DNA of 38,272 bases, from contig CANNRR010000017.1 of NCBI GenBank assembly GCA_947508055.1, forward strand, positions 1 through 38,272. The letters run 5' to 3'. The notes below the pieces were generated by a model. That model was given only the letters and a program-made list of their open reading frames with translations. It was not told the origin of the DNA and ran no database searches. Source of the stretch: Burkholderiales bacterium. Its GTDB lineage: Bacteria; Pseudomonadota; Gammaproteobacteria; Burkholderiales; Burkholderiaceae_C. Made by a program: the position numbers and the translations under genes. How positions within the stretch are numbered: position 1 is the stretch's first letter; the number at the start of each line of letters is the position of its first letter. Below, in pieces: positions 8,480-16,124 of the stretch.

Positions 8480-9334
8480 TTATCCCTTCACGGCACCAGC
8501 CGTGAGTCCCTTGACAAAATATTGACCGGCCAGCACGTACACCAGCATGGTGGGCAGGCCCGCAATCACGGCCGCGGCCATGTCCACGTTGTAGCTCTTG
8601 ACGCTACTCGATGTGTTGGCCATGTTGTTCAGCCCTACGGTAATGGGCTTGCTGTCGGCACCACTGAATGCCACGCCAAACAGAAAATCGTTCCAGATGT
8701 TGGTGAATTGCCAGATCAAAGTCACCATCAGGATGGGAGTCGACATCGGCAACACGATGCGCCAGAAAATGCGCCAAAAACCTGCTCCGTCCATGCGTGC
8801 TGCATTCACCAACTCCTTTGGAATGGCAGCGTAATAGTTGCGAAAAAACAGCGTGGTCCCGGCCATGCCCGCCAGGCAATGCACCAGCACCAGTCCAGCG
8901 ACCGAACTGGAGAGGCCCAGATAGCCCAGCACCTGGCTCATCGGCAGCAGCACCACCTGAAACGGCATGAACACCCCAAATAGCAACAGACCAAATAGCA
9001 GTTCACTGCCCCGAAAACGCCACATGCTCAATACATAGCCGTTGACGGCACCCCATGCAGTTGACAGCAGTACGGCGGGAACCGTCATGCTGACCGAATT
9101 CCAGAAGTAGGGCTGCAAGCCTCGGCAATCCACCCCGGTACAAGCCGCTGACCACGCGGTCTGCCAAGCGTCAAAATTGACGGAGCCGGGAAGACTGAGA
9201 AGATTGCCAGAGCGAATTTGCTCAGCGTCTTTCAGAGACGTAGTCACCATCACATACAACGGTGCAAGAAAGAACAGAGCGGCCAGCAACAGGACTGCGT
9301 ACAGCAGTGCGCGTGACAAGTACTTACCGATCAT
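8480..9334 (-). CDS. ABC sugar importer B, permease 2 (MalG-like)
   Basis: This 284-residue inner-membrane protein starts with a basic N-terminus and a first membrane segment (LLYAVLLLAALFFLAPLYVM). Five further hydrophobic stretches are consistent with the six-helix MalG type. The cytoplasmic EAA loop that docks the ATPase is recognisable as IPKELVNAARMDGAGFWRIFWRIVLPM. A periplasmic loop with two cysteines (ACTGVDCRG) also appears in the matching permease of importer A, supporting common ancestry. The gene overlaps the end of permease 1 by 11 bases, implying translational coupling. It is assigned to the CUT1 carbohydrate-uptake family; substrate is unknown beyond context. Confidence 0.92.
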   Translation of the reverse strand: MIGKYLSRALLYAVLLLAALFFLAPLYVMVTTSLKDAEQIRSGNLLSLPGSVNFDAWQTAWSAACTGVDCRGLQPYFWNSVSMTVPAVLLSTAWGAVNGYVLSMWRFRGSELLFGLLLFGVFMPFQVVLLPMSQVLGYLGLSSSVAGLVLVHCLAGMAGTTLFFRNYYAAIPKELVNAARMDGAGFWRIFWRIVLPMSTPILMVTLIWQFTNIWNDFLFGVAFSGADSKPITVGLNNMANTSSSVKSYNVDMAAAVIAGLPTMLVYVLAGQYFVKGLTAGAVKG

Positions 9335-10205
9335 GGGGTTTTGAGCGCAATTCGCTGTAAAGGTAGGGGACCACGATGGCCGCCACCGTGGCCAGCATCA
9401 TGGTGGCACTGGCGGCACCCAGACCAATTTGTCCGCGCGTGAAACTCATGACAAACATGAAGGTAGCGGGTACATCCGTGGAAAAGCCAGGTCCACCGGC
9501 GGTGAGCGCCATGACCAGATCAAAGCCTTTGATTGACAGATGGGACAGCACCAAAATGGTGGAGAACACCACTGGACGCAAAATCGGCAAAATAATCCGC
9601 CAGTAGATGCGCGGGAGCGATGCACCATCGATCTGCGCCGCCTTGATGATGCTGTCGTCAATGCCACGCAAGCCTGCCAGGAACAGTGCCATGGCAAAAC
9701 CAGCGGACTGCCAGATACCGGCTATGACAACACAGTAAATAGCGGTATCCGATTGCACCAGCCAGTCAAAGTGAAAGCTGGACCACCCCAGGTCCTGCAT
9801 GAGCTTTTCTATGCCCATGCTGGGGTTCAAAATCCACTTCCAGGCGGTTCCGGTGACGATGAATGACAACGCCATGGGATACAGAAAAACGGTCCGAAGG
9901 AACCCCTCGGCTCGGACCTTCTGGTCCAAAAAAATCGCTAATGTGAGCCCCAATACCAAGGCTCCGCCGACATAGAGGACGCTGAAGATACCCAGATTCT
10001 TGAGCGCCACCCACCAGCGGTCCATCTCGAACAGTTTCTGGTATTGGGCCACGCCGACAAACTCATCGTAATTGGGCAGCATGCGCGACGCAGTGACGGA
10101 GAGCACACCGTTCCAAACCATCAGACCGTAGATGAAGGCGAACCCCAGGACAAAAGCCGGCGCAACGACCAGTTTGGGCAATAGTGATTCGAGCGAGCGC
10201 GACAC
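9324..10205 (-). CDS. ABC sugar importer B, permease 1 (MalF-like)
   Basis: This 293-residue membrane protein of the CUT1 permease family opens with a membrane segment (LVVAPAFVLGFAFIYGLMVW) and has about six helices. The EAA motif is GLRGIDDSIIKAAQIDG followed by WRIILPIL. It forms the transmembrane pore together with the overlapping downstream permease. The start lies about 33 bases after the SBP stop, and an intercistronic stem-loop sits in that gap. Relatives in proteobacterial glucose/mannose systems (GtsB) show the same ILNPSMGIEK-type periplasmic loop, so a glucose-like substrate is plausible but not proven. Confidence 0.92.
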   Translation of the reverse strand: MSRSLESLLPKLVVAPAFVLGFAFIYGLMVWNGVLSVTASRMLPNYDEFVGVAQYQKLFEMDRWWVALKNLGIFSVLYVGGALVLGLTLAIFLDQKVRAEGFLRTVFLYPMALSFIVTGTAWKWILNPSMGIEKLMQDLGWSSFHFDWLVQSDTAIYCVVIAGIWQSAGFAMALFLAGLRGIDDSIIKAAQIDGASLPRIYWRIILPILRPVVFSTILVLSHLSIKGFDLVMALTAGGPGFSTDVPATFMFVMSFTRGQIGLGAASATMMLATVAAIVVPYLYSELRSKPHDR

Positions 10206-10218
10206 TACAGGTTTATCG

Positions 10219-10244
10219 AAGTAGCGGCTATCCTATCGCTACTT
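10219..10244 (-). promoter_or_regulatory. Intercistronic stem-loop between SBP and permease genes of importer B
   Basis: AAGTAGCG and CGCTACTT pair perfectly over 8 bp around a 10-base loop, and the stem overlaps the SBP stop codon. No U-tract follows. Such elements between binding-protein and permease genes commonly stabilise the upstream message or limit read-through, giving more SBP than permease; that role here is inference. Confidence 0.5.
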
Positions 10245-11489
10245 GGTTGCAGCGGCTTTTGCGATGTTTTTCATACCATCAGCGACCGAAATCCTGTCGT
10301 CTGACCAGAACTGACTGACGGCGTCCTTGATAGCACCTTCTGCGGCGGGCTTGATCGCCATGCCGTGGGCCACAGACGGCACCAGGCCTCCCACTTTTGC
10401 GGTGTCGACAAAATCTTTGCTCGACAACTTGGCGCACTCGTCAAATTTGCCCATGGCAACGTTCAAACGCACGGGGATGGAGCCCTTGTTGAGGTTGAAC
10501 ACCTGCTGAAAATCAGTGCCCATGATGGAAGCGGCAAGATCGTTCTGGGCTTTTTGTGCACCAGCATCCTTGAGTTTGAACATGGCGAACGAATCTACAT
10601 TGAAAGTGTACGCATTGCCACTGCCCGGCGCGGCAGCACAAAGGAAGTCTTTGCCAGGTGCCTTTGCGGCCGCCACAAACTCACCTTTCGCCCAATCGCC
10701 CATGAACTGGAAGGCTGCCTTGTCCTGAATGACCAGCGCGGTGGACAGATTCCAGTCGCGCCCGGGGGCTGCTGGATCGACGTATGTCTTGATCCGGCGG
10801 AAAGTTTCCAAAGACTTCTTCATGGTCTCGCTGGTGAGCGCCTTTTGGTCCAGCTTGACCAAAGCGTCTTCGTAAAACTTGGCTCCACCAACCCCCAGAA
10901 CCACCGATTCAAAGGTCGTGAAGTCCCAGATGTTCTGGCCGCTATGTGCTACCGCAATCAAGCCCGACTTCTTGATCTTGTCTGCCGCCAGGAAGAACTC
11001 GTCCCAGGTCTTGGGCATGCCAGTGACGCCCGCCTTCTTGAGCGCCGCAGCACTGCCCCATAGCCAATTGACCCTATGAACGTTGACGGGCACCGCCACA
11101 TAATTGCCCTTGTATTTCATAACGTCAGCGACTACCTTGGGCAACAGGCTGTCCCAATTTTCCGCCTTACCGACACTGTCCAGATTCGCCAGCACCCCTT
11201 CAGAAGCCCACTCCTGAATAGCCGGCCCCTTGATCTGGGCTGCCGCTGGCGGATTGCCGGACACGACTCGACTCTTTAATACAGTGGCCGCGTTGTCACC
11301 GCCACCGCCGGCTACAGCGAAGTCTTTCCAGACATGCCCTTTGGCTTCCATCATTTTTTTCAGTTCGGCAACCGACTTGGCTTCACCGCCAGAGGTCCAG
11401 TAATGCAAAACTTCAACCTGTCCAGCCGTTGCGGTGGTTACCACCGCAGCGGACACGAGTACCGCGGTCAGTCTTGATTTATTGAGCAT
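10239..11489 (-). CDS. ABC sugar importer B, periplasmic solute-binding protein
   Basis: The start was set at the ATG at 11489 (MLNKSRLTAV...), which gives 416 residues with a clean signal peptide ending ATAG-QVEV; the ORF-track extension runs back through the leader hairpin and operator. It is a family 1 extracellular solute-binding protein of the proteobacterial glucose/mannose (GtsA-like) branch. Landmarks are HYWTSGGE after the signal peptide, SGNPPAAAQ, VNVHRVNWLW, FQFMGDWAKGEF and KGSIPVR. It would capture sugar in the periplasm and deliver it to the two permeases downstream. It is clearly paralogous to the importer A SBP at 16125-17360, sharing each of these motifs. A LacI-type operator and a leader hairpin lie upstream. 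Substrate is inferred to be glucose or a short beta-gluco-oligosaccharide. Confidence 0.93.
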   Translation of the reverse strand: MLNKSRLTAVLVSAAVVTTATAGQVEVLHYWTSGGEAKSVAELKKMMEAKGHVWKDFAVAGGGGDNAATVLKSRVVSGNPPAAAQIKGPAIQEWASEGVLANLDSVGKAENWDSLLPKVVADVMKYKGNYVAVPVNVHRVNWLWGSAAALKKAGVTGMPKTWDEFFLAADKIKKSGLIAVAHSGQNIWDFTTFESVVLGVGGAKFYEDALVKLDQKALTSETMKKSLETFRRIKTYVDPAAPGRDWNLSTALVIQDKAAFQFMGDWAKGEFVAAAKAPGKDFLCAAAPGSGNAYTFNVDSFAMFKLKDAGAQKAQNDLAASIMGTDFQQVFNLNKGSIPVRLNVAMGKFDECAKLSSKDFVDTAKVGGLVPSVAHGMAIKPAAEGAIKDAVSQFWSDDRISVADGMKNIAKAAATK

Positions 11490-11531
11490 GAATGACTCAC
11501 TTGTTTGAAATGTTTGTTGCATCCGGAAATT

Positions 11532-11577
11532 GAAAGGGTGCCCGCCGAAAAAACCACTAAACGGCAGACACCCTTTC
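11532..11577 (-). promoter_or_regulatory. Two-part hairpin in the SBP leader
   Basis: GAAAGGGTG (11532-11540) pairs with CACCCTTTC (11569-11577) over 9 bp. After a 3x3 internal loop, GCCG (11544-11547) pairs with CGGC (11562-11565). It lies between the LacI-type operator at 11602 and the SBP start at 11489, so it would be in the 5' untranslated RNA. No U-tract follows, making a simple terminator unlikely; an RNA-stability or attenuation element is possible. Confidence 0.45.
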
Positions 11578-11601
11578 GCTCTCAGCGCAACGGTGATTGT
11601 G

Positions 11602-11619
11602 ATTGGAACCGTTTCCAAT
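11602..11619. promoter_or_regulatory. LacI-family operator upstream of importer B
   Basis: ATTGGAACCGTTTCCAAT is an 18-base near-perfect palindrome (one mismatched pair) with the central CG typical of LacI/GalR-family operators. It stands about 113 bases upstream of the importer B SBP start, in the gap after GH30. Closely similar sites occur at 19932 and 25632, and a lacI-type gene is in the same locus. Confidence 0.7.
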
Positions 11620-11703
11620 TGCATTAGCACTTACCCTAGTTCATGGGCGCAAATGGAGTCCTTCGGGGTCTCCATGCGCCCGGCGAAGAACCTGCCCAGG
11701 CAG

Positions 11704-13185
11704 CTACTGTTTTGGTAGCACTTTGGTGCTCGGTCCGCTTGCGTTCCAGACAAAGGTGGCGGCACTGCCAGGCTGCAAGCCATAGACAAAGGTCTGCCCT
11801 TGGGCACGCACGGAGAAGCGCCGCGCTGCGGGCGCTGAATTGAGCACGATCAGTGCAATGGAATGGTCGTCCGCATTCTCGAAGGCGACAGTTTCCAGGC
11901 CATCGACACCGGTTGTGGAGTCAATGCGGTGCGCACCGACACGCACAAAGCGGCTGGCGTGGGCCAGCGCGTAGTAGTCCAGATTGCGGGTGACTTCACC
12001 CGTTTTGGAGTTGATGATGACGATGCCGCGGCAGTCCGGGCAGCCGCCCTTGTGCGGACCGTAGTTCTCGTCCAGCGCCAGATTCCACATCAGTACGCTC
12101 TTGGCCCAGTTGCGGGTGGCCCCAATGACCAGGTTGCGCATGTTCCATGGGAAAGTCTCTTCCCACTTGGCATTGCCCTCGCCGCCGGAGCATTCAGTGA
12201 AATAGACATCCTTGTCCGGATAGCCGTTACGAATCCCCGACTGAACCGATGGGTCGCCCTTGTAACAATGCCAGGCAACACCGGCGACGTAGCCACGCGC
12301 CTTGGCGTTGCTCAGCACCTCAAGTGGTGCTTGCGGCTCGTCCCAGTTGTGGTCCCACTCCAGAATGCGGATATGCTTGGCACGCTTGGCAAACACGGGG
12401 CCCAGGTTCTCGCCAATGAAGCGAGCCCGACCTGGTGAATCAAAGCGCATGCCGGGGTAGTCCGGGGGCAGATAGTGCGGCTCGTTTTGCACGGTCACGG
12501 CGTAGAGCGGGATGCCCTGCGCTTCAATAGCGTCTGCAAACTTGCCGAAGTAACGGGCATATGCATCGTAGGCATCGGTCTTGAGTTCACCGCCAATCAG
12601 GCTGCCGCTGGTCTTCATCCACGCTGGCGCGCTCCAGGGCGAGGCCATCACCTTCAGATGGGGGTTGATCAGCATGGCCTGCTTGAGCACGGGCAGTACT
12701 TCGGCCTCCATGGGGGCGATGGAGAAATTTTCCAACGCAAAATCGGTCTGTCCCGCTGGCACATCGTCCAGAGAATAGTGTGAGAGCGAAAAATCTGACG
12801 CCCCTATCGTCAGCCGCGTGAAGCTGAAGCCAAGTCCTGGCGCAGCGCCAAACAGCTCTTGCATGAGCCGCTGGCGTTGGTCTGCACTCATGCGGTGCTG
12901 CATGAGCCATGCCGATGCGTCAGTGATATTGGCTCCAAACCCGACCATTTCCTGGTAGCGCCTGGTCGCGTTCACCTCAATGTTCAACGACAGAGGCGCT
13001 GCGCCCGTAAAACTCACCGGCGCTTCGGCAGATAGCAGCTTGGTCTTGTCGGTCAAGGTTACCCAGGGCCGAACAGTGCTGGCGGCGGCCGTGGTGGCAG
13101 CCAGCCCTTGCGTTCCAATCATGCCAATTAGCACCATGGCCACACTGGTCCATGCGTGCTTCCCCAGCTTCGGGTATTTCATCAT
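11704..13185 (-). CDS. Secreted GH30 glycoside hydrolase (beta-1,6-glucanase / beta-glucosidase-like)
   Basis: The start was set at the ATG at 13185, preceded by GGATAG at proper spacing; the track's TTG four codons upstream is less likely. The 493-residue protein has a signal peptide (hydrophobic SVAMVLIGMIGTQGLA). It belongs to GH30 (glucosylceramidase/beta-1,6-glucanase group): MVGFGANITDASAW near the N-terminus, SPWSAPAWMKT, acid/base Glu in VTVQNEPHY, nucleophile Glu in YFTECSGG, WNLALDENYGP, and a C-terminal beta-domain. Known GH30 members act on beta-1,6-glucan, glucosylceramide or xylan; the glucan context and the subfamily 1/3-like motifs favour beta-1,6-linked glucose. It sits between importer A (upstream) and importer B (downstream) on the same strand. 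Family is secure; linkage specificity is inference. Confidence 0.92.
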   Translation of the reverse strand: MMKYPKLGKHAWTSVAMVLIGMIGTQGLAATTAAASTVRPWVTLTDKTKLLSAEAPVSFTGAAPLSLNIEVNATRRYQEMVGFGANITDASAWLMQHRMSADQRQRLMQELFGAAPGLGFSFTRLTIGASDFSLSHYSLDDVPAGQTDFALENFSIAPMEAEVLPVLKQAMLINPHLKVMASPWSAPAWMKTSGSLIGGELKTDAYDAYARYFGKFADAIEAQGIPLYAVTVQNEPHYLPPDYPGMRFDSPGRARFIGENLGPVFAKRAKHIRILEWDHNWDEPQAPLEVLSNAKARGYVAGVAWHCYKGDPSVQSGIRNGYPDKDVYFTECSGGEGNAKWEETFPWNMRNLVIGATRNWAKSVLMWNLALDENYGPHKGGCPDCRGIVIINSKTGEVTRNLDYYALAHASRFVRVGAHRIDSTTGVDGLETVAFENADDHSIALIVLNSAPAARRFSVRAQGQTFVYGLQPGSAATFVWNASGPSTKVLPKQ

Positions 13186-13235
13186 ATTGCTATCCAACTT
13201 ATAGCTGCATACGCAGGTTTTACGGGGTCTAAAGG

Positions 13236-14309
13236 CTATAAACGCTGTTCAGAGCCGCTGTCAAACAGTGACACTTTCTGAACATCCAGATCGAAGCGCA
13301 CGATCTGATCCATGGCCACACCCAGGCTGCCTGACACTACGCAGGAGAGTAGATTGCCGTCCAGCGCGATCCACACCACATGGTGATTGCCCATGGGTTC
13401 GATCAACGACACAGTACCTTCATAGGGCCCGTCGTTTTGCATCAAAAGACTCTCGGGGCGAATGCCTAGAACCACTTCTTGCCCATCTCGCACGGCGCCT
13501 TGCCAGGGGTAGGAACTTATATCCAGCGCGATGCCGCCACAGACAAAGCTTTGGCCGGTGGATGCAGGGTGCAGCATGCCGCGAAGCATGTTCATGGCCG
13601 GTGAACCCAGAAAGCCCGCCACAAAGAGGTTGGCAGGCTTCTCGTACACCTGTCCCGGTGAGCCAATTTGCTGGATGTGCCCACTGCGCATCACCACGAT
13701 ACGGGTGGCCAGCGTCATGGCCTCCACCTGGTCGTGGGTGACGTAAATCATGGTGTTACCGAGGTTCTTGTGAAGCAGTTTGAGTTCGCGGCGCAGTTCG
13801 GCACGCAACTTGGCGTCCAGATTCGACAATGGCTCGTCAAACAGAAAAACGCCTGCTTCGCGTACCAGTGCACGCCCAATGGCCACTCGCTGGCGCTGGC
13901 CGCCAGAGAGTTGCGATGGCTTTCGTTGCAGCAGGGTTTGCAATTGCAACATCTCTGCGGCCCTGGTCACCCTGCGCTCAATTTCGGCCTTGGGCGTGCC
14001 ATTGATACGCAGCCCAAATGACATATTACGCTCCACCGTCATGGTGGGGTAAAGCGCATAGGACTGGAACACCATGCCGATGTTGCGCTCAGTAGGGTCG
14101 GCCCAGGTCATGTCTTTGCCGCCAATGTCAATACGCCCATCGGCCACATCAATCAATCCGGCAATGCTGTGCAGCAGCGTCGACTTGCCGCAGCCTGAGG
14201 GCCCCAACAGCACCAGGAACTCGCCATCGACGACATCCAGGCTCAAGTCCTTGATGACCTCGTTGTCATCAAAGCGAATGCAAAGATTGTGAATTTCAAC
14301 GCTAGCCAT
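13236..14309 (-). CDS. ABC sugar importer A, ATP-binding protein (MalK/UgpC type)
   Basis: This 357-residue ATPase shows Walker A GPSGCGKST (residues about 36-44), the Q-loop MVFQSYALYPTMTV, the signature LSGGQRQRVAIGRAL, Walker B VFLFDEPLSNLD, the switch region MIYVTHDQVEAM, and a C-terminal TOBE-type regulatory extension (about residues 240-357) as in MalK. It follows the second permease by about 12 bases and ends about 50 bases before GH30, so it completes importer A. Its overall architecture duplicates that of the ATPase at 7383-8471. The two are clearly diverged rather than recent copies, since the sequences differ throughout outside the nucleotide-binding motifs. Confidence 0.93.
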   Translation of the reverse strand: MASVEIHNLCIRFDDNEVIKDLSLDVVDGEFLVLLGPSGCGKSTLLHSIAGLIDVADGRIDIGGKDMTWADPTERNIGMVFQSYALYPTMTVERNMSFGLRINGTPKAEIERRVTRAAEMLQLQTLLQRKPSQLSGGQRQRVAIGRALVREAGVFLFDEPLSNLDAKLRAELRRELKLLHKNLGNTMIYVTHDQVEAMTLATRIVVMRSGHIQQIGSPGQVYEKPANLFVAGFLGSPAMNMLRGMLHPASTGQSFVCGGIALDISSYPWQGAVRDGQEVVLGIRPESLLMQNDGPYEGTVSLIEPMGNHHVVWIALDGNLLSCVVSGSLGVAMDQIVRFDLDVQKVSLFDSGSEQRL

Positions 14310-14321
14310 GTGTGAATCCTC

Positions 14322-15215
14322 TTATCCCTTGACCGCACCAGCTGCGATACCACGCACAAACCAACGCCCCGAGACGAAATACACCACCAGTGGCACCATG
14401 GAAGTCAAAATGGTGGCTGCCATGTTGACGTTGTACAGGCGTGTGCCGGTGGTCGTATTGATGACGTTGTTGAGCTGCACCGTCATGGGTAGGTTGTCGC
14501 GCCCGGCAAACACCAGACCCAGTATGTAGTCGTTCCAGACACCGGTGATCTGCATGATGGCCGCCACGATAATGATAGGGGTGGACATGGGCAGCATGAG
14601 TTGCAGAAATATCCTGAAAAAGCCACCGCCATCAATGCGTGCGGCCTTGAACAGCTCCTGCGGAATGGTCAGGTAGTAGTTGCGAAACAGCAGCGTCATG
14701 ACCGGCATGCTGAAGATAATGTGAATGACCACAATGCCGGGCAGTGAACCAAAAAGGCCCACGCTGGCCAGAATGCGCACCAACGGGAACATCATCACTT
14801 GCACGGGAATAAACGCACCCATCATCAAGATGCCAAACAATAGCTGTGAGCCGCGCGGACGCCAAAATGACAATGCGTAACCATTGAGCGCACCCAGCAT
14901 GATCGGAAATATGGTGCTGGGGATGACGATCCACATTGAGTTCGAAAATCCACCCCGGATCCCGTCACAAGAAACCCCGGTGCAGGCGGAAGTCCACGCA
15001 GCGACCCACGGTTCCACCGTGACACTCACCGGGAAAGCGAAGATGTTGCCCAGTCGAATCTCGTCCATCGACTTGAACGACGTCACCAGCATGATGTACA
15101 GCGGCATCAAAAAAAACAGCGAAGCTGACAGCAGGAAGGCGTAGATGCCGATACGCGCCGGGCTCAAGCGCCAGGGACGACGCGCCGGCGCAAGTGGCGT
15201 GGCTAGGGCGGTCAC
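14322..15215 (-). CDS. ABC sugar importer A, permease 2 (MalG-like)
   Basis: This 297-residue CUT1 permease has a basic N-terminal tail, a first membrane segment (IGIYAFLLSASLFFLMPLYIML) and about six helices overall. The EAA loop reads IPQELFKAARIDGGGFFRIFLQLMLPM. A cysteine-containing periplasmic loop (ACTGVSCDG) parallels ACTGVDCRG in the importer B counterpart. The gene overlaps the preceding permease by 4 bases (ATGA), a classic translational-coupling arrangement. It would form half of the importer A pore. Substrate is not deducible from sequence alone. Confidence 0.92.
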   Translation of the reverse strand: MTALATPLAPARRPWRLSPARIGIYAFLLSASLFFLMPLYIMLVTSFKSMDEIRLGNIFAFPVSVTVEPWVAAWTSACTGVSCDGIRGGFSNSMWIVIPSTIFPIMLGALNGYALSFWRPRGSQLLFGILMMGAFIPVQVMMFPLVRILASVGLFGSLPGIVVIHIIFSMPVMTLLFRNYYLTIPQELFKAARIDGGGFFRIFLQLMLPMSTPIIIVAAIMQITGVWNDYILGLVFAGRDNLPMTVQLNNVINTTTGTRLYNVNMAATILTSMVPLVVYFVSGRWFVRGIAAGAVKG

Positions 15216-16108
15216 TTCGACGCAACCTTCCTGGCAGCCCGACTGCGGGCGTAAAGGATAGGCGCCACCAGTGCTGCCACCGTGAACAGCAACACGATCG
15301 ACCCGGCAGAGGCCAAGGCGATATTGGCCCTGCCAAAAAGGTGGTCCATGATGAATTTCGCCGGCACCTCGCTTGCGGTGCCAGGCCCGCCCTGCGTCAT
15401 GGACACAACAGAATCAAATACCTTAACCACGGCCGTCAATAGCAGCACGAATACGGTGGCCACCGATGGCCCGATCATTGGCAAAACGATGGAGACATAA
15501 ACACGCCATGTCGGAATTCCATCCAGACGCGTTGCCTTCCAAATTTCTTCATCAATGCCCCGCAGGCCCGCCAACAGCATGGCCATGACAAGCCCTGATG
15601 CTTGCCAAACGGTGGCAATCACGATGGTGTATATCACCATGTCCTGGTCGATGATCCAGTCAAAAGTAAAGTCCTCATAACCCATTTGTCGCACGGCCTG
15701 CTGAAGCCCGTTGCCCGGATTGAGCATCCACTGCCACACCAAACCGGTAGCAACGAATGACATGGCGTAGGGATACAAAAACACCGTGCGAAAGAGCCCC
15801 TCACCCATCACCTTTTGATCAATGAAAACCGCCAACAAGAAGCCAATCAACATACATGCGGCGATAAACAGCACACCGTACAAGGCCAAGTTTTGCAGCG
15901 ACAGCATCCAGCGGTCGTTATTGAACAGGCGCACGTACTGTGCAAATCCTATCCACTCGTCCGATGGAAAGGTGCGTGAATTGGTGAACGATATTCTGAG
16001 CGACCAGAGCACCGTTCCCAGGTAGGCAACGATGACGGTTACAGCCATCGGCAACAATGCCGCCCACGACACAGCAAGCCGCAAGAATTGCCGGGGATGG
16101 ATCTTCAT
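15212..16108 (-). CDS. ABC sugar importer A, permease 1 (MalF-like)
   Basis: The ORF-track start overlaps the SBP coding region. The ATG at 16108 (MKIHPRQFLRLAV...) is preferred because it follows the SBP stop by about 16 bases, giving 298 residues. The protein has about six membrane helices beginning with LAVSWAALLPMAVTVIVAYLG and the EAA motif GLRGIDEEIWKATRLDG followed by VYVSIVLPM. The periplasmic MLNPGNGLQQ loop corresponds to the ILNPSMGIEK loop in importer B. It is the first of the two pore subunits of importer A. The Shine-Dalgarno sequence is weak (CTCTCTAC before ATG), suggesting dependence on coupling with the upstream gene. Confidence 0.9.
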   Translation of the reverse strand: MKIHPRQFLRLAVSWAALLPMAVTVIVAYLGTVLWSLRISFTNSRTFPSDEWIGFAQYVRLFNNDRWMLSLQNLALYGVLFIAACMLIGFLLAVFIDQKVMGEGLFRTVFLYPYAMSFVATGLVWQWMLNPGNGLQQAVRQMGYEDFTFDWIIDQDMVIYTIVIATVWQASGLVMAMLLAGLRGIDEEIWKATRLDGIPTWRVYVSIVLPMIGPSVATVFVLLLTAVVKVFDSVVSMTQGGPGTASEVPAKFIMDHLFGRANIALASAGSIVLLFTVAALVAPILYARSRAARKVASK

Positions 16109-16124
16109 GTAGAGAGTAGCACCA

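Noticed and set aside
13199-13241. Inverted repeat TTATAGC...GCTATAA between the importer A ATPase and GH30
   Set aside because: The arms are only 7 bp and 29 bases apart with no T-tract, so it is too weak to call as a terminator or operator.
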